This document shows, in pieces, positions 1 through 11,500 of a stretch of DNA of 64,000 bases (the stretch's first letter is position 1; every line of letters begins with the position of its first letter). Below the pieces are notes generated by a model. The model ran no database searches. It worked only from the letters and a program-made list of their open reading frames with translations, and was not told the origin of the DNA. The stretch is from Filimonas lacunae (GTDB lineage: Bacteria > Bacteroidota > Bacteroidia > Chitinophagales > Chitinophagaceae), in NCBI RefSeq assembly GCF_002355595.1, contig NZ_AP017422.1, positions 2,356,001 to 2,420,000 of the forward strand, in the 5' to 3' direction. Made by a program: the position numbers and the translations under genes.

Positions 1-629
1 AAAGGAACAGCAGCTGCCAGGCCGGGTACACGCACAGCCATCATGTTCGATATCCAGCCGCCAAAACAAAAGCCTACCACTCCAACATAACCATTGCAGT
101 TTTTGTGATTTTTCAGGTATTCATAGGCGGCTATAAAATCTTCCAGCATTTCATTCTTATCTCTTTTGCTTTGCAGCTCACGGCCCTTTTCGTCATCACC
201 CGGGTATCCCCCTAAAGGGGTTAAGGCATCAGGAGCAATGCTGATAAAGCCTGCCAGCGCCGCACGACGGCCTACATCGGCTATATAAGGGTTTAAGCCA
301 CGATTTTCATGCACCACAATAATGCCACCCAGTTTTTTAGTGTTGTTAACGGGCTGCGATAGTTGTGCTTTTATAGTGCCGCCCCCTTTTTCAGAGGAGT
401 ATTGTATGGTTTCGGTAGTTAGGCGGGAGTCGTTGGCAGGCACCTGCCATGTGTTTTTATAATCAGGCATCAAAAAGCCCATCAGGGAAGTAAGGGTAAG
501 GCTACCCACTGCATAAATAGATAACTTCTCCATAAAATCGCGCCGGTTAAGGCGGTTATGGGCATAGTCATCATACAGGTCAAACACCTCCTGTTTGATA
601 TCTTCCTTTTTGATTTCGTTGTTGCTCAT
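1..629 (-). CDS. Dienelactone hydrolase family protein (partial, C-terminus beyond the left edge)
   Basis: Reading from the ATG at 627-629 on the minus strand gives about 209 residues before the window ends. The N-terminus has a twin-arginine-like stretch (NRRDFM) followed by a hydrophobic segment, suggesting Tat export. Further on lie the family's HENRG segment, whose Glu belongs to the catalytic triad, and GFCFGG, which carries the nucleophilic Cys. These support an alpha/beta hydrolase of the dienelactone hydrolase (carboxymethylenebutenolidase) family. The Asp and His of the triad would lie outside the window. The gene is divergent from the M1 peptidase at 749. The natural substrate cannot be told from sequence; many bacterial members act on lactones or esters. 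Confidence 0.85.
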   Translation of the reverse strand, partial: MSNNEIKKEDIKQEVFDLYDDYAHNRLNRRDFMEKLSIYAVGSLTLTSLMGFLMPDYKNTWQVPANDSRLTTETIQYSSEKGGGTIKAQLSQPVNNTKKLGGIIVVHENRGLNPYIADVGRRAALAGFISIAPDALTPLGGYPGDDEKGRELQSKRDKNEMLEDFIAAYEYLKNHKNCNGYVGVVGFCFGGWISNMMAVRVPGLAAAVP

Positions 630-748
630 ATGTATAGTGGTTTGTATTAAAATTAGCAAATACCTTTTTTTGCCAGTTAATATTCGGCAAAAGCCAGATA
701 ATAACGGTATAGCGTTAGTCGTTGGTGATAAGTATGTTTGATTTTTGA

Positions 749-2440
749 ATGATTATGTATAGTATACGTTTATTTATCAGTGCCTGCATAAGCCTGCTGG
801 CGGGTGTTTTATTAACCGGTAGTGCGCTGGCGCAGAAGCCTGCCTATACGCATGCCGACACGTTGCGGGGCAGCATTACACCGGAGAGAAGCTGGTGGAA
901 TGTGCTATATTATGCCATTACGGTAAAGCCAGATGAGGGTAGTAAAACCATTACCGGTAAAAACAGTCTTCGCTACCAGGTAACCCAGGCTAATAAGGGG
1001 CGCAAAATGCAGCTGGATTTGCAGAAACCTTTGGTTATTGACAGTGTGCTGTGGGATGGAATACAACGGGTGCCGTTTGAAAAAGAAGGCAATGCCTGGC
1101 ATGTGTGGATGCCGGAGCAACAGAAGGGTAGCATACACCGGGTGGATATTTATTATGGCGGCAAGGTGCATGAAGCCATCAGGCCGCCGTGGGATGGTGG
1201 CTGGGTATGGGGTAAAGACTCGCTGGGTCGCCCTTACATGACGGTGGCCTGCCAGGGACTGGGTGCTTCTATCTGGTATCCCTGTAAAGATCATCAGAGC
1301 GATGAGCCGGACAGCGGCGCTTCGTTAACGATGATCGTGCCCGATTCGCTGGTAGCGGTAGGTAACGGAAGGTTGCAGCACAAGCAAAGCAATGGCGATG
1401 GTACCACTACCTACACCTGGGCGGTGGTAAACCCTATCAGCAACTACTGCATTATTCCTTACATCGGAAAATATGTAAACTTTTCAGAAGTATATAATGG
1501 CGAGAAGGGGCCATTAAGTGTTAATTACTGGGTGCTGGATTATAACCAGGCCCGTGCTAAGGAATATATGCCCACACAGGTGCATAATATGCTGAAAAGC
1601 TTTGAATACTGGATGGGACCCTATCCGTTTTATGAAGATGGTTACCAGCTGATAGACGCTTCCCATACCGGTATGGAGCACCAGAGCGCCGTTTCGTATG
1701 GCAACCGCTATGCTTTCGGGTACCGCGGACGCGATCAGAGTAATTCGGGGCTGGGGTTGAAATTTGATTTCATTATTATTCATGAAAGTGGTCATGAATG
1801 GTTTGGTAATAACATCACCACCAACGATCTGGCAGATATGTGGGTGCATGAAAGCTTTACCAATTACAGCGAAACCCTTTTTGCAGATTATATATTCGGT
1901 GAGGAAGCGGGTAATGCTTACAACTATGGTATTCGCGCCGGTATACGTAACGATGCGCCTATTATTCCTGTTTATGGTGTAAACGCGCAGGGTAGTGGGG
2001 ATATGTATCCTAAAGGAGGTAATATGTTGCATACCATACGGCACGGTATGGGTAACGACAGTTTGTTCAGAAGTATTATCCGTGGTTTAAACAGTACTTT
2101 TTATCATACTACCGTGAATGCGGCTGATATAGAAAACTATATCTCCAAAAGGGCGGGCTTTGATTACAGCAAGGTGTTTTCGCAGTATTTACTTACCACG
2201 CAAATACCCCGGTTTGAGTATTATTTCAGCGCCGATAAAAAACAGGTAAGTTACCGTTACGCCAATTGTATAAAAGGGTTTACCATGCCTTTGTTGTTGC
2301 AGCAGGCGGGTGTGAAAATAAAGCTGATACCTGCGGATAGCTGGAAAAGCCAGCCGGTAAATAGCGAACAGGCGGCCTTGTTTACGCCGGATGCTATACA
2401 GAAAATGTATTATTTGAAGGTAGTAGAGGGCGCTCAATAG
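749..2440 (+). CDS. Secreted M1-family zinc metallopeptidase
   Basis: This 563-residue protein begins with a signal peptide (hydrophobic core at about residues 5-25, ending near ALAQ). The gluzincin signature is complete: HESGH at H345-H349 and the third zinc ligand E368 in WVHESF, with the 18-residue spacing of M1 peptidases. The substrate-binding GxMEN-like loop appears as GMEHQ upstream. Length and layout match the short Bacteroidota M1 proteins that lack the large C-terminal ERAP domain. It probably removes N-terminal residues from peptides in the periplasm or outside the cell. An exact TAnnTTTG element lies at 733-740 but is too close to the ATG to be assigned with confidence. The in-frame ATG at 755 is an alternative start. 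Confidence 0.9.
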   Translation: MIMYSIRLFISACISLLAGVLLTGSALAQKPAYTHADTLRGSITPERSWWNVLYYAITVKPDEGSKTITGKNSLRYQVTQANKGRKMQLDLQKPLVIDSVLWDGIQRVPFEKEGNAWHVWMPEQQKGSIHRVDIYYGGKVHEAIRPPWDGGWVWGKDSLGRPYMTVACQGLGASIWYPCKDHQSDEPDSGASLTMIVPDSLVAVGNGRLQHKQSNGDGTTTYTWAVVNPISNYCIIPYIGKYVNFSEVYNGEKGPLSVNYWVLDYNQARAKEYMPTQVHNMLKSFEYWMGPYPFYEDGYQLIDASHTGMEHQSAVSYGNRYAFGYRGRDQSNSGLGLKFDFIIIHESGHEWFGNNITTNDLADMWVHESFTNYSETLFADYIFGEEAGNAYNYGIRAGIRNDAPIIPVYGVNAQGSGDMYPKGGNMLHTIRHGMGNDSLFRSIIRGLNSTFYHTTVNAADIENYISKRAGFDYSKVFSQYLLTTQIPRFEYYFSADKKQVSYRYANCIKGFTMPLLLQQAGVKIKLIPADSWKSQPVNSEQAALFTPDAIQKMYYLKVVEGAQ

Positions 2441-2517
2441 CCTGATTATGAATAAACAGTAACATAGTATTGTTAAATTGTAGCAGAATGGTTATATTGG
2501 ATAACAAAATTCTAACG

Positions 2518-2901
2518 ATGAAACAGCGTGAGCAAATGATTTGCCATTATATCAAGGCATACAATCATTTTGACATCTCAGCTATGCTTGCCGATCTTGA
2601 TCCATCTATTTCTTTTCAAAACATATCAGACGGCAAAGTTGACATGTCTTTGGAAGGTGTAACGGCCTTTAAGGAACAGGCCGAGAAAGCTGCCACTTTT
2701 TTTAAAAGCAGGCAGCAGAAAATCACCTCCTTTATGCATTTTGAATCGTACACCGATGTAGAAGTTGCCTACAGTGCGGTATTAGCGGTTGATTTGCCTA
2801 ATGGATTACGAAAAGGGGATGCCCTGCACTGTGCCGGTAAATCGGTATTCCATTTCGGAAAAGATAAAATTGTTGCTATTGAAGATATCAGCTATTGTTG
2901 A
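2518..2901 (+). CDS. SnoaL/NTF2-like domain protein
   Basis: This is a small cytosolic protein of 127 residues when started at the ATG at 2518 (MKQREQM). The frame stays open to 2470, but the extra 16 residues look non-conserved. It shows the NTF2-like pattern: an N-terminal helix with YIKAYNHFD, a segment describing polar substitutions around a central cavity, and a C-terminal sheet ending in KIVAIEDISYC. Such proteins in Bacteroidota are usually annotated as nuclear transport factor 2 family; the ligand or reaction is unknown. It follows the M1 peptidase by 77 bp and converges on the LprI-like gene. Confidence 0.7.
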   Translation: MKQREQMICHYIKAYNHFDISAMLADLDPSISFQNISDGKVDMSLEGVTAFKEQAEKAATFFKSRQQKITSFMHFESYTDVEVAYSAVLAVDLPNGLRKGDALHCAGKSVFHFGKDKIVAIEDISYC

Positions 2902-2915
2902 TGGAAAGATGGGAG

Positions 2916-2945
2916 GGCTATGATGGTGAATGTATCATCATAGCC
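2916..2945. terminator. Perfect 10-bp hairpin between convergent genes
   Basis: GGCTATGATG (2916-2925) and CATCATAGCC (2936-2945) form a perfect inverted repeat with a 10-nt loop between the SnoaL-like gene and the convergent LprI-like gene, covering the latter's stop codon. No long T tract follows on either strand, so termination is plausible but not certain. Confidence 0.45.
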
Positions 2946-3786
2946 TGTCTTTCAGCATTTCGCGGTTGGTAGGTGTGCGGGAAGATGTTTTGCGGTAAAA
3001 GCCAAACAGCGGCAATGCCTGTCCAAAAGCACAATCCAGGTTTTTATTTTCCGTTTCTTCCTTTACATAAACACCCTGGCGGCTAAAAGAGAATCCTATT
3101 TTACAAACGCCTCCATTTACGTAATACTGGTAAGTGGCTTTGTTGTTTCTGATAGTAAGCGTATCTATCAGCATGCCATCATATTCTTCCGAAACATTCA
3201 TACGGGCAAACAGGCGAAACCAGCCTTTTTCAGCATCCGCCATCTTTACCTTCATATCTGCCTTCAACAAATAAACCTGGTCGTCATCGGTTACCTGGTC
3301 ATCAAAACTGTATGCGCCGTTAAAAGATACCTGGTAACGTTCGGGCGAATAGTCTGTGCTTTGTGCCGTTGCCAGTTTTCGTATGCGCTGGTTTACAAAG
3401 TCAATGTTATCTGCAAAGATCCTGGCTGCTTCATCTGGCCGGTTCTTATTATAACTACTATACGATTTTTTGAAAAAACTATTGCGTTGCACCAGCCAGT
3501 CTTGCCTTTCATCTTCCAGGTTTACTTTTTGTGTGCTGTCACTGGTGGTAAGCAGGCTTTTGTAATAAGTTTCTAACAGGCTGTCTGTTTGCTGGTACCA
3601 TTGTTTGTAGCAAGCCGTTTTGTTGGCAGCCTTGGCTATGCAGGCCTTGCATTGCGCGCGAAAGACATCGGTTAGAGATGCCTGCTTCTGGTTGTTTGGG
3701 GATGTTTGAGATTTTACACTGATGCAGACCGTAGTAAAGAAAAGTAATAGAAATGTACGAAGCCGGGTAAGCACAGTTGTATTCAT
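2938..3786 (-). CDS. Secreted LprI-like (DUF1311) protein
   Basis: The 282-residue product has an N-terminal signal peptide (LLLFFTTVCISVKSQ). A Cys-containing helical segment follows (CKACIAK ... ACYKQWYQQTDSLLETYYKSL) and then a WLVQRNSFFKK helix, as in LprI/DUF1311 domains, some members of which inhibit lysozyme. The C-terminal half is predicted beta-rich (YQVSFNGAYSF ... YQYYVNGGVCKIGFSF) and I do not recognise it. It would act in the periplasm or at the cell surface. It lies 28 bp downstream of the beta-lactamase-family gene on the same strand, so the two may be co-transcribed. Lysozyme inhibition is inferred from the family only. Confidence 0.65.
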   Translation of the reverse strand: MNTTVLTRLRTFLLLFFTTVCISVKSQTSPNNQKQASLTDVFRAQCKACIAKAANKTACYKQWYQQTDSLLETYYKSLLTTSDSTQKVNLEDERQDWLVQRNSFFKKSYSSYNKNRPDEAARIFADNIDFVNQRIRKLATAQSTDYSPERYQVSFNGAYSFDDQVTDDDQVYLLKADMKVKMADAEKGWFRLFARMNVSEEYDGMLIDTLTIRNNKATYQYYVNGGVCKIGFSFSRQGVYVKEETENKNLDCAFGQALPLFGFYRKTSSRTPTNREMLKDRL

Positions 3787-3814
3787 GTTTATTATTTAGA
3801 GTAAAGCTTATGCG

Positions 3815-5086
3815 TTAATAGGTGACTGACGTATTAACATGTGTCTTCTGACTTACATGTAACCTTTCGCCAAACTGCCCCAAAGTACGCCATATTTTTT
3901 CAAAATCTTTCAACACCTGCTCATTATAACCAGATACACTCTGGACTTCTGTGTTGGTAATAAACAGCATACCAAAGCCTTTATTAGGATTGAAGAAGAA
4001 AAAAGATGTTACGCCGCCATCGCTACCGGTATGCCCAAGGATACCGTTTTTCTTAAAGATATAAAATACGCCAATATTGGGTTCGTCCGGTGCTATGTAT
4101 TTAGGTGTGTTCTTTTCTGTAAATGCCGGTTGCATTAATGTAGTAAAAGAGGTGGGTGTTAAAATGTTTGAGTTGCCATAATAGCCGGCAATATTTTCTT
4201 TCATAAACAAAGACAGCTCATGGCCGGATGTAATAAGACCTCCTGCGGGGTAACATATGGAGCCGTATTTTGGATAATTCATTTTGTCGATCGTGTATAA
4301 AGTGGCTAACTGGTTAGAGTCGGCTTCTGCTGCTGACCAGCATGACTGTGTCATGTTCAGTGGTGTAAGAATATATTTTTTTGTATATGCTGCAAAACTA
4401 TTCCCCGACTTATATTCCACGATATAGGCAGCCAGGTCGGAGGCTATATTGGAATAGTCAAACACTTTTCCGGGAGTAGCTTTCAGAAAATTGTCCTTTT
4501 GGTAATAAGTACCGTTGTTATTAAGGTAATTTTTAAGAAATATGCCCAGCGCAGAGTCTCCTGAAGGAGGCGTGCTGCCATAGCCATTGGCCTTCATAAA
4601 TGCATACAGTGGATTGTTTACAGGTTCTGGAGGAAAAACATAATAGGTTTTCTTAAATATTTCTTTATTGTCTGCAATACCGGATGTATGCGTTAGCAGA
4701 TGGTGTAAGCGGATAGGATATTTGGGTGAATAGGGATTGGTTATTCTAAAAGGAAGCAGGCTATTGATGTCGCTGTCTAAAGAAAGCAGGTGTTGGTCTA
4801 CTGCTTTCATAACAGACATACCTATAAATAGTTTGCTTACCGAGGCTATAGGCTGTAAGGTGTGCGTGGTGTAAGGCTTTTGGCTTGCTATATCTGCATA
4901 ACCAAATGCATGCTCATATAATATAGAGTCTTTGTTTACGATCGCCACTGTAAAGCCTGCGAATACCGATTGCTTGTATTCTTGTTCCAGCTGAGTGGTA
5001 AGAGAGTCCTGTGGTGATTGGCCGTAGTTGAGGTTATGAATAAGAAGAAGCACAATGGTGGTAAAAAGGTATATATGTTTTCTCAT
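3815..5086 (-). CDS. Class C beta-lactamase-family serine hydrolase
   Basis: The start at 5086 gives MRKHIYLF and a standard signal peptide; the frame also opens seven codons earlier (ATG at 5107). Active-site motifs of the beta-lactamase/D-Ala-D-Ala carboxypeptidase fold are present: SVSK as the SxxK nucleophile motif (S89 counted from the longer start), YSN as the YxN motif, and HTG as the KTG-equivalent. The sequence reads as a stand-alone family hydrolase of about 423 residues without extra domains. Possible roles are peptidoglycan peptide, esterase or D-amino-acid amidase activity; beta-lactam resistance cannot be inferred. It is divergent from the NRPS operon and is probably not part of it. 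Confidence 0.85.
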   Translation of the reverse strand: MRKHIYLFTTIVLLLIHNLNYGQSPQDSLTTQLEQEYKQSVFAGFTVAIVNKDSILYEHAFGYADIASQKPYTTHTLQPIASVSKLFIGMSVMKAVDQHLLSLDSDINSLLPFRITNPYSPKYPIRLHHLLTHTSGIADNKEIFKKTYYVFPPEPVNNPLYAFMKANGYGSTPPSGDSALGIFLKNYLNNNGTYYQKDNFLKATPGKVFDYSNIASDLAAYIVEYKSGNSFAAYTKKYILTPLNMTQSCWSAAEADSNQLATLYTIDKMNYPKYGSICYPAGGLITSGHELSLFMKENIAGYYGNSNILTPTSFTTLMQPAFTEKNTPKYIAPDEPNIGVFYIFKKNGILGHTGSDGGVTSFFFFNPNKGFGMLFITNTEVQSVSGYNEQVLKDFEKIWRTLGQFGERLHVSQKTHVNTSVTY

Positions 5087-5107
5087 GCCTGAATCTGTTC
5101 TAATCAT

Positions 5108-5503
5108 AGATTGCGTTATATTGCCATATAAAGTAATGGTATTTTATCTGGAAAAAAACTTTTTTAAAATAAAGAAAATAGTTTGTAGTTAATTAATAAT
5201 TTATATCTTTAGAACCGTAATTGAAAAACCTAGACTGAATTAATAAGAAACGCCAGAAAGGAAAAACATCTTTTTAGCTATACCTGATTCCTATTATTAG
5301 CCATGATCTCTACTGCTGATTAATTTACACGATTAATAACCTATAACTCTAAACCATGTTCTATGTGTAACATTGATAGATATTGTTGTTAAAGACAAAG
5401 CTCCTCGCCATTCCAGGTTAGTTGTACCTGTTTTTTAAAGAAAAACTTTCTTTTAGTTCGTTGTTAGCGCTTAGCATAAGCACTACCGCACAATTATGTA
5501 TAT
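5108..5503. other. Intergenic region with the NRPS operon leader
   Basis: This 396-bp AT-rich gap separates the divergent hydrolase and NRPS1. Besides the promoter described at 5182-5211, it holds a short hairpin, AAAGAAA-AAC-TTTCTTT, near 5438-5455 and a weaker one (GCTTA-GCA-TAAGC) near 5469-5481. I found no convincing leader-peptide ORF and no recognisable riboswitch. The distance from promoter to ATG implies a leader of about 285 nt. Confidence 0.5.
5182..5211 (+). promoter_or_regulatory. Putative Bacteroidota promoter of the NRPS operon
   Basis: TTTG at 5182-5185 and TATCTTTA at 5204-5211 are separated by 18 bp. They closely match the -33 TTTG / -7 TAnnTTTG consensus of the Bacteroidota primary sigma factor. 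Transcription would start near 5218. No regulator gene is adjacent. Confidence 0.55.
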
Positions 5504-8500
5504 ATGATATTGCACACGTCCGGTTTACACGGGGCTAAGGATATGCTTTGCCTGCCCGATATACTCCTGTACCCTAAACAAAAAGATAACGGAATATATT
5601 TTATAGTTAATGGAAACGAATATTCTTTCGTGTCCTATGCTCATCTGCTTCATAAAGCATTGGTGTTGTTGAACGGTTTTTACCATGCCGGTGTTGTGGC
5701 CGGTGATGAAATGATATTAGTGGAAGAGGATAGCGAAGGATTGCTTGTTGCTTTCTGGGCCTGTATCCTGGGAAAAATAGTGCCTGTGCCGGTGTCTGCC
5801 GGTGTTAAAGATGGACATAAGCTGAAACTGTATAGTATATGGAATGAATTGCGCAGGCCTTATATATATACCCGGCAGGCATACCTGGATAAATGGGTGC
5901 TGTATGCTGCGGAAAATGGTTTGGAATTCAGGCATTATAAACCAGAACACCGTTTTTATCATTCACAGGATGAGTGTGTGTTAGCACCTGTTAACATAGC
6001 AGATCTGCCAGAGGTATCGCCTTCCGACCTGGCGTTTATACAATATTCATCGGGTTCTACAGGTACGCCTAAAGGAGTAATGTTATCCCATGCTAACCTC
6101 ATCTGTAACCTCAGCGATATTACAGAACGTACACAGATTAAGCAACAGGATGAAGTGCTTAGCTGGATTCCTTTAACGCACGATCTGGGCATGATCGCTT
6201 TTCATCTCAGTTCTTCTTATGCAGGTTGTAATCAATATATTATGCCTACAGCCTTGTTTATCAGAAGGCCTTTGCTTTGGATGGAACTGGCTGATAAGTT
6301 TAAAGCCACTATTTCTTACTCTCCTAATTTCGGATACCAGTACTTCCTGGATGCATTGAGCCGGAGTGATCAGTTTAACTGGAACCTGGCTTCGCTTCGC
6401 ACTATTGTAAACGGGGCCGAGCCTATTCTGGCCGACGTGTGCCGGAGGTTTACGTACACGCTGGCTGTATATGGTTTGCCTGAACATGTAATAAGTCCTT
6501 CGTATGGCCTGGCAGAGGCATCTGTAGGCGTTTCAGGATACCTGCCTGGTGTGCCGCTAAAAGAATACTTTATACCGCGTCCTGCTTTGCAACGGTACCG
6601 TTCGCTGGGTGAGTTAAGAACCACTGCGCAGCCGGGCGATGTAAGCTTTATATGTGTGGGCACAGGCTCGGAACAATGTCATTTCCGTATTTGCGGCGAG
6701 CAGGATGAAGTGTTGCCACCGGCTACTATAGGGCATGTTCAGATAAAAGGAGGGAATGTAACCTCGGGCTATTACAATAGCAGTTTGAATGCAGACCTTT
6801 TTACGGAGGATGGCTGGTTAAGAACGGGGGATCTGGGTTTTGTAAATGAGTGGTATGAGCTGGTAATTACCGGCAGGGAAAAGAATATGATCATTTTACA
6901 GGGACAGAATTATTATAGCCATGATATTGAAAAGCTGTTGTTTGGTATTGATGATATTTCTCTGGGTAAAGTGGTAGCCTGTGCTGATGCGGGAAAGGGA
7001 AATGAAAAAGAACTTTTTATTGTATTTGTATTGTATAAAAAACCTCTCAGCAAATTTGTAGAGGTGATAAAGGCTATCAATGCCCGCCTGACCGAACAGC
7101 TGGGGCTGGCACCGGACATGATTATCCCGGTAAAGGAAATTCCTAAAACTACCAGTGGGAAGGTGCAGCATCATGAGCTGATAGATGGGTACAGGCGAGG
7201 TTACTTTGCGGACGAGCTGGCCGAATTGGGCACGCTGTACGATACGCGCAGCCGTTTAACAGAATTGTGGAAATCCGTTTTCAGGAATGAAGAGGTAGCG
7301 CCGTCTGTTGATTTTTTTGCGGCTGGCGGTAATAGTATGCTGGCTATACAACTGCTTTCGCAGATAGCGATACATTTTAACAGGCATATTACTGTGAAGC
7401 AGTTATTCGAAAATGCGTCTGTAGACAAACTGGAAAAATTACTGCTGCAGCCTGATGAGGGTGGATGGATGTCTAAAATTCCGGCAGCAACAGTGCGGCC
7501 ATATTATCCTTTGTCGCATCAGCAGCTGAGGGTATGGACAATGGAGCAGGTAGCGGGCACAGGAACCATGCATCATATTTATAAAGCGTTCCGTTTTAAT
7601 ACTGTTTTGTTGAATACGCACTGGCTACAGGAGGCTGTACACAGGCTTGTTAAGCGGCATGAAGTGTTGCGAACCCTTATCGGGGAATGGGATGGCGAAC
7701 CCGGGCAAACAGTATTGCCGGCAGAGAAGCTGCGTTTCTTTTTCCGGCATGCTGTGGAGGAGGGTAGAATGGAAGCGGAGGTATTATCCACTATTCGGGC
7801 TCCTTTTAACCTGGAAGAGGAGTCTGCATTTGCTGTTCATCTGTTTGTGGATAACAACGGAAATGGGGTATTGCTGTTTCTGATGCATCACATTATTGGT
7901 GATGGATGGTCGGCACAGGTGATACTAAGTGATTTGCAGCATATTTATAACGCCCTGGCCTCTGATAGTGAAGATCAGTTGCCTTTATTGAAGCTTCACT
8001 ATAAAGATTATGCCAGCTGGCAACGTAATGCGGTACAGGAACAAATGTATGCGCAGCAACAGCAGTTATTCTGGCAGCAACAGTTACAGCAGCTGCCCCC
8101 ACGGCTTCAGCTGCCTTCTTTACCTGTGGGGAAAGAGCAGGTGGGGTATGCTGGCAGGTCGGTGAAGCATGTTTTACCGGCATCACTGGCGCATCAAATT
8201 ATACAAGTGGCGGGGCAGCAGCAGGTAAGCGTGTTTACAGTATTGCTGGCTATTACAAAAGTGCTTTTTTATAAATATTCCGGGCTGGATGATATTCTTG
8301 TAGGAACAACTGTGTCCGGGCGCAATAATGCCGAACTGCAGCACCAGGTAGGTTTGTATATTAATACTGTGCCTTTGCGCACCAGGCTGCAGGTGATGGA
8401 GGGCTTTCTGCCATTGCTTCACAGCTTGAGAGACACATTAACCGGTATTCTTGACCACCAGGAATATCCGTTTGATATGATTCTGGAAGCATTACAGGAA

Positions 8501-11500
8501 CAAGCGGGCGCGAATGTGCAACAACCCTTGTTTGACGTATTGGTAGAGTTTCAGGCTTTTGATCACGAAGCAGCCGAAGTAGTGTTGCACAACGCTACGT
8601 TAAGTCCCTGGGAAATTCATAACGGCACGGCTTTAGCACATCTGGATATGGAGTTTGTACAGTCTGGTGATGTTTTGTTCATACGCTGCGGGTATAATAC
8701 TGCCGTTTATAGCGAGGAGCATATTGCCAGGATGCTGGCTGCATTTGAGCAGTTAGCCGGTGGTTTACTAAATGCTCCTGCTAATTCCTTGTCCTCTTTC
8801 TCTGTTATGACTAAAGCTGACCATTTGTGGCTGGAAGAGATGAACAACAGTGCTAAGTCTTTTCCATTGCACCAACCGGCAGATTTGCTGCTGGAAGCGG
8901 TGGTTCGGCAATATGCAGATAAAACGGCTCTTGTATCAGGCGGCCGTACTGTATCTTACCGTCAGCTGGACAATACAGCTACCATACTTTGTGATCTTTT
9001 AACCACTATAGGGCAGGTGGCAGGCTACCAGGTAACGGGTATATTGATGGACAGATCTGTGGAGTTGGTAGCGGCTATTTATGGCGGCTGGAAGGCAGGA
9101 TGGGCCTATGTGCCCCTGCATCCGGATTTACCTGGAGAAAGGATGGATTTTATGGTGCAGGATGCTGCTGTTAGCGTGCTGGTTACAGAAGGAAAGTATC
9201 TGTACCTGGCAGAGGAAATGGTGAAGCGTGGAGTGGTAAAGCATGTGATTGTTTCCTATACGCCCGGTGTTTTTAGCTGGCATACAACAGTGCCTGCTAC
9301 TGTAATGGTAACCCGTGCTGCATTACCGGCAAACAGGAGAGAAGAGCTTGCTTACATTATTTATACTTCCGGCTCTACAGGAAAGCCTAAGGGCGCTATG
9401 GTAGAGCAGCAGGGAATGGTGAATCACCTGTTTGCCAAAATAGATTTACTGGGGCTGAATGACAACAGTGTTGTTGCGCAGAATGCTTCGCAAAGCTTTG
9501 ATATTTCGGTATGGCAGTTTTTTGCTGCCCTGCTGGTGGGCGGTACGGTGGTTGTTTACGATCAGGAAGTAATACTGGATGTGCCTGCTTTCATTAGCCG
9601 GCTTGAGCAAGACAAGGTGACGGTGCTGGAAGTGGTGCCGAGTTATTTGTCTGTGATGCTGGATGAAATGGAGTTACAGCCTGGTCAGTCTTACTTGTGC
9701 CGGTTATTATGGTTGGTGGTAACGGGTGAAACCGTTAAACAGCGATTGCTTGCCAGATGGTTTTTGCTATTCCGGGTGCCTGTGGTAAATGCATACGGGC
9801 CAACGGAGGTTTCTGATGATATTACGCATTTTGTGATGCACCAGGCCCCTGAACAATTAATTGTACCTATAGGTCGTGTGGTGCCTAACCTGAAAATATA
9901 TATAGTAGATGCCGGAGGTGGGTTATGTCCCCGGGGCGTTAGTGGTGAAATATGGGTTTCCGGCGTAGGTGTGGGGAAAGGGTATATAAACAATCCAGTC
10001 AAAACACAGGATGTATTTATTGTTGATCCTTTTTGCGGTCAGCCGGATGTTCGGCTGTATAAAACAGGAGATATCGGAAGGTACTTACCGGATGGAAATA
10101 TTGAGTTTTTAGGCAGAATAGATCAGCAGGTAAAAATACGGGGTAATAGAATTGAACTGGAAGAAATTGAAGCTCACCTGGTGCAGTTTCCGGATGTAAA
10201 AGAAGCGGCAGTACTGGTGAAGGAGAATGGAGGAGAGCAGGCGCTTGCTGCATTTATTACATGGGCTGGCGCAACTGCAGCCGATATTCCTGCTATCAGG
10301 GGATGGCTTAGCCGTATACTTCCGGAGTATATGATTCCGGAACAATGGCTGGTGCTGGAACATCTTCCGCTGAATGCGAATGGTAAAACCGACAGGCAGC
10401 AACTGGCTGCGCTTACTCCTGCCGGCATTACTAACGGGCAGGTAATTGCTCCGCAAACTGCTACTGAAAAAGTTTTGGCAGATATATGGAAGCAGTTACT
10501 GCAAAAAGAGACGGTTGGGGTAAATAGTCATTTCTTTTTAACAGGCGGTCAGTCGCTGAAAGCCACGCAGCTGGTTTCACAGGTTTACAGATTGCTAAAA
10601 ACGAAAATATCCGTAAAAAATGTATTTGAATATCCTGAACTGGGTAGTCTTGCTGCTTATATTGATAGAACAGAGCATCAGCAATTTGTTCCCATTCATC
10701 CGGTAGTTAAAAATGAAGCGGGTTATTATCCGGCTTCCAATGCACAAAGAAGATTGTGGCTGATAGACCAGATGGAAGACGAACTGGTAGCTTATAATTC
10801 TTATGCTGCTTTTGAATTAAACGGCAACCTGAATATACCCGCATTGCGTAATGCGATAGAACAGGTGGTGGATAAATATGAAATACTACGAACCACTTTT
10901 GAAGTGGCAGATGGTGTGCTGATGCAGCGGGTGCATGGTTCCGGTGATTTGCCTGTACAACTGGAAGTAGTGGATGGCACAAATGGAACTTATAACCGGG
11001 AAACCATCACGGCATTGTTGCAAAAGCGTGCATATGCTGCTATGGATTTGCAGAATGGCCCGCTATTTCAGGCAACGGTGTATTTGCTGCCTGACGATAC
11101 CAGCTATTTCTTTTGTGTGATGCATCATATCATTTGCGATGGCTGGTCTAATAACCTGCTTATCCGGGAAGTGTTCCGGAATTACCACGCCTTTGGCCAG
11201 CAGCCGGAGAAGCAGCATAACAGCACCGTATTACCTGTTCAATACAAAGATTTCGCTTTCTGGCAGCAACAGCAGTTGGTTTCAGATGAGTATGCGGCAC
11301 ATAAACAATACTGGCAGCAGGTATTTGAAGAAGAAGTTCCTGTGCTGGCAATGCCTTACAGCAAAGAGAGGCCTGCTGTTAAAACGTATAAGGGGCAAAC
11401 GATACGACATTGCTTTTCTGCGCAAAAACTGGCCTTGTTAAACAGGCTGGCTCAAAAAGCAGACGCCAGCTTGTTTATGGTGTTGAATGCATTGGTAAAT

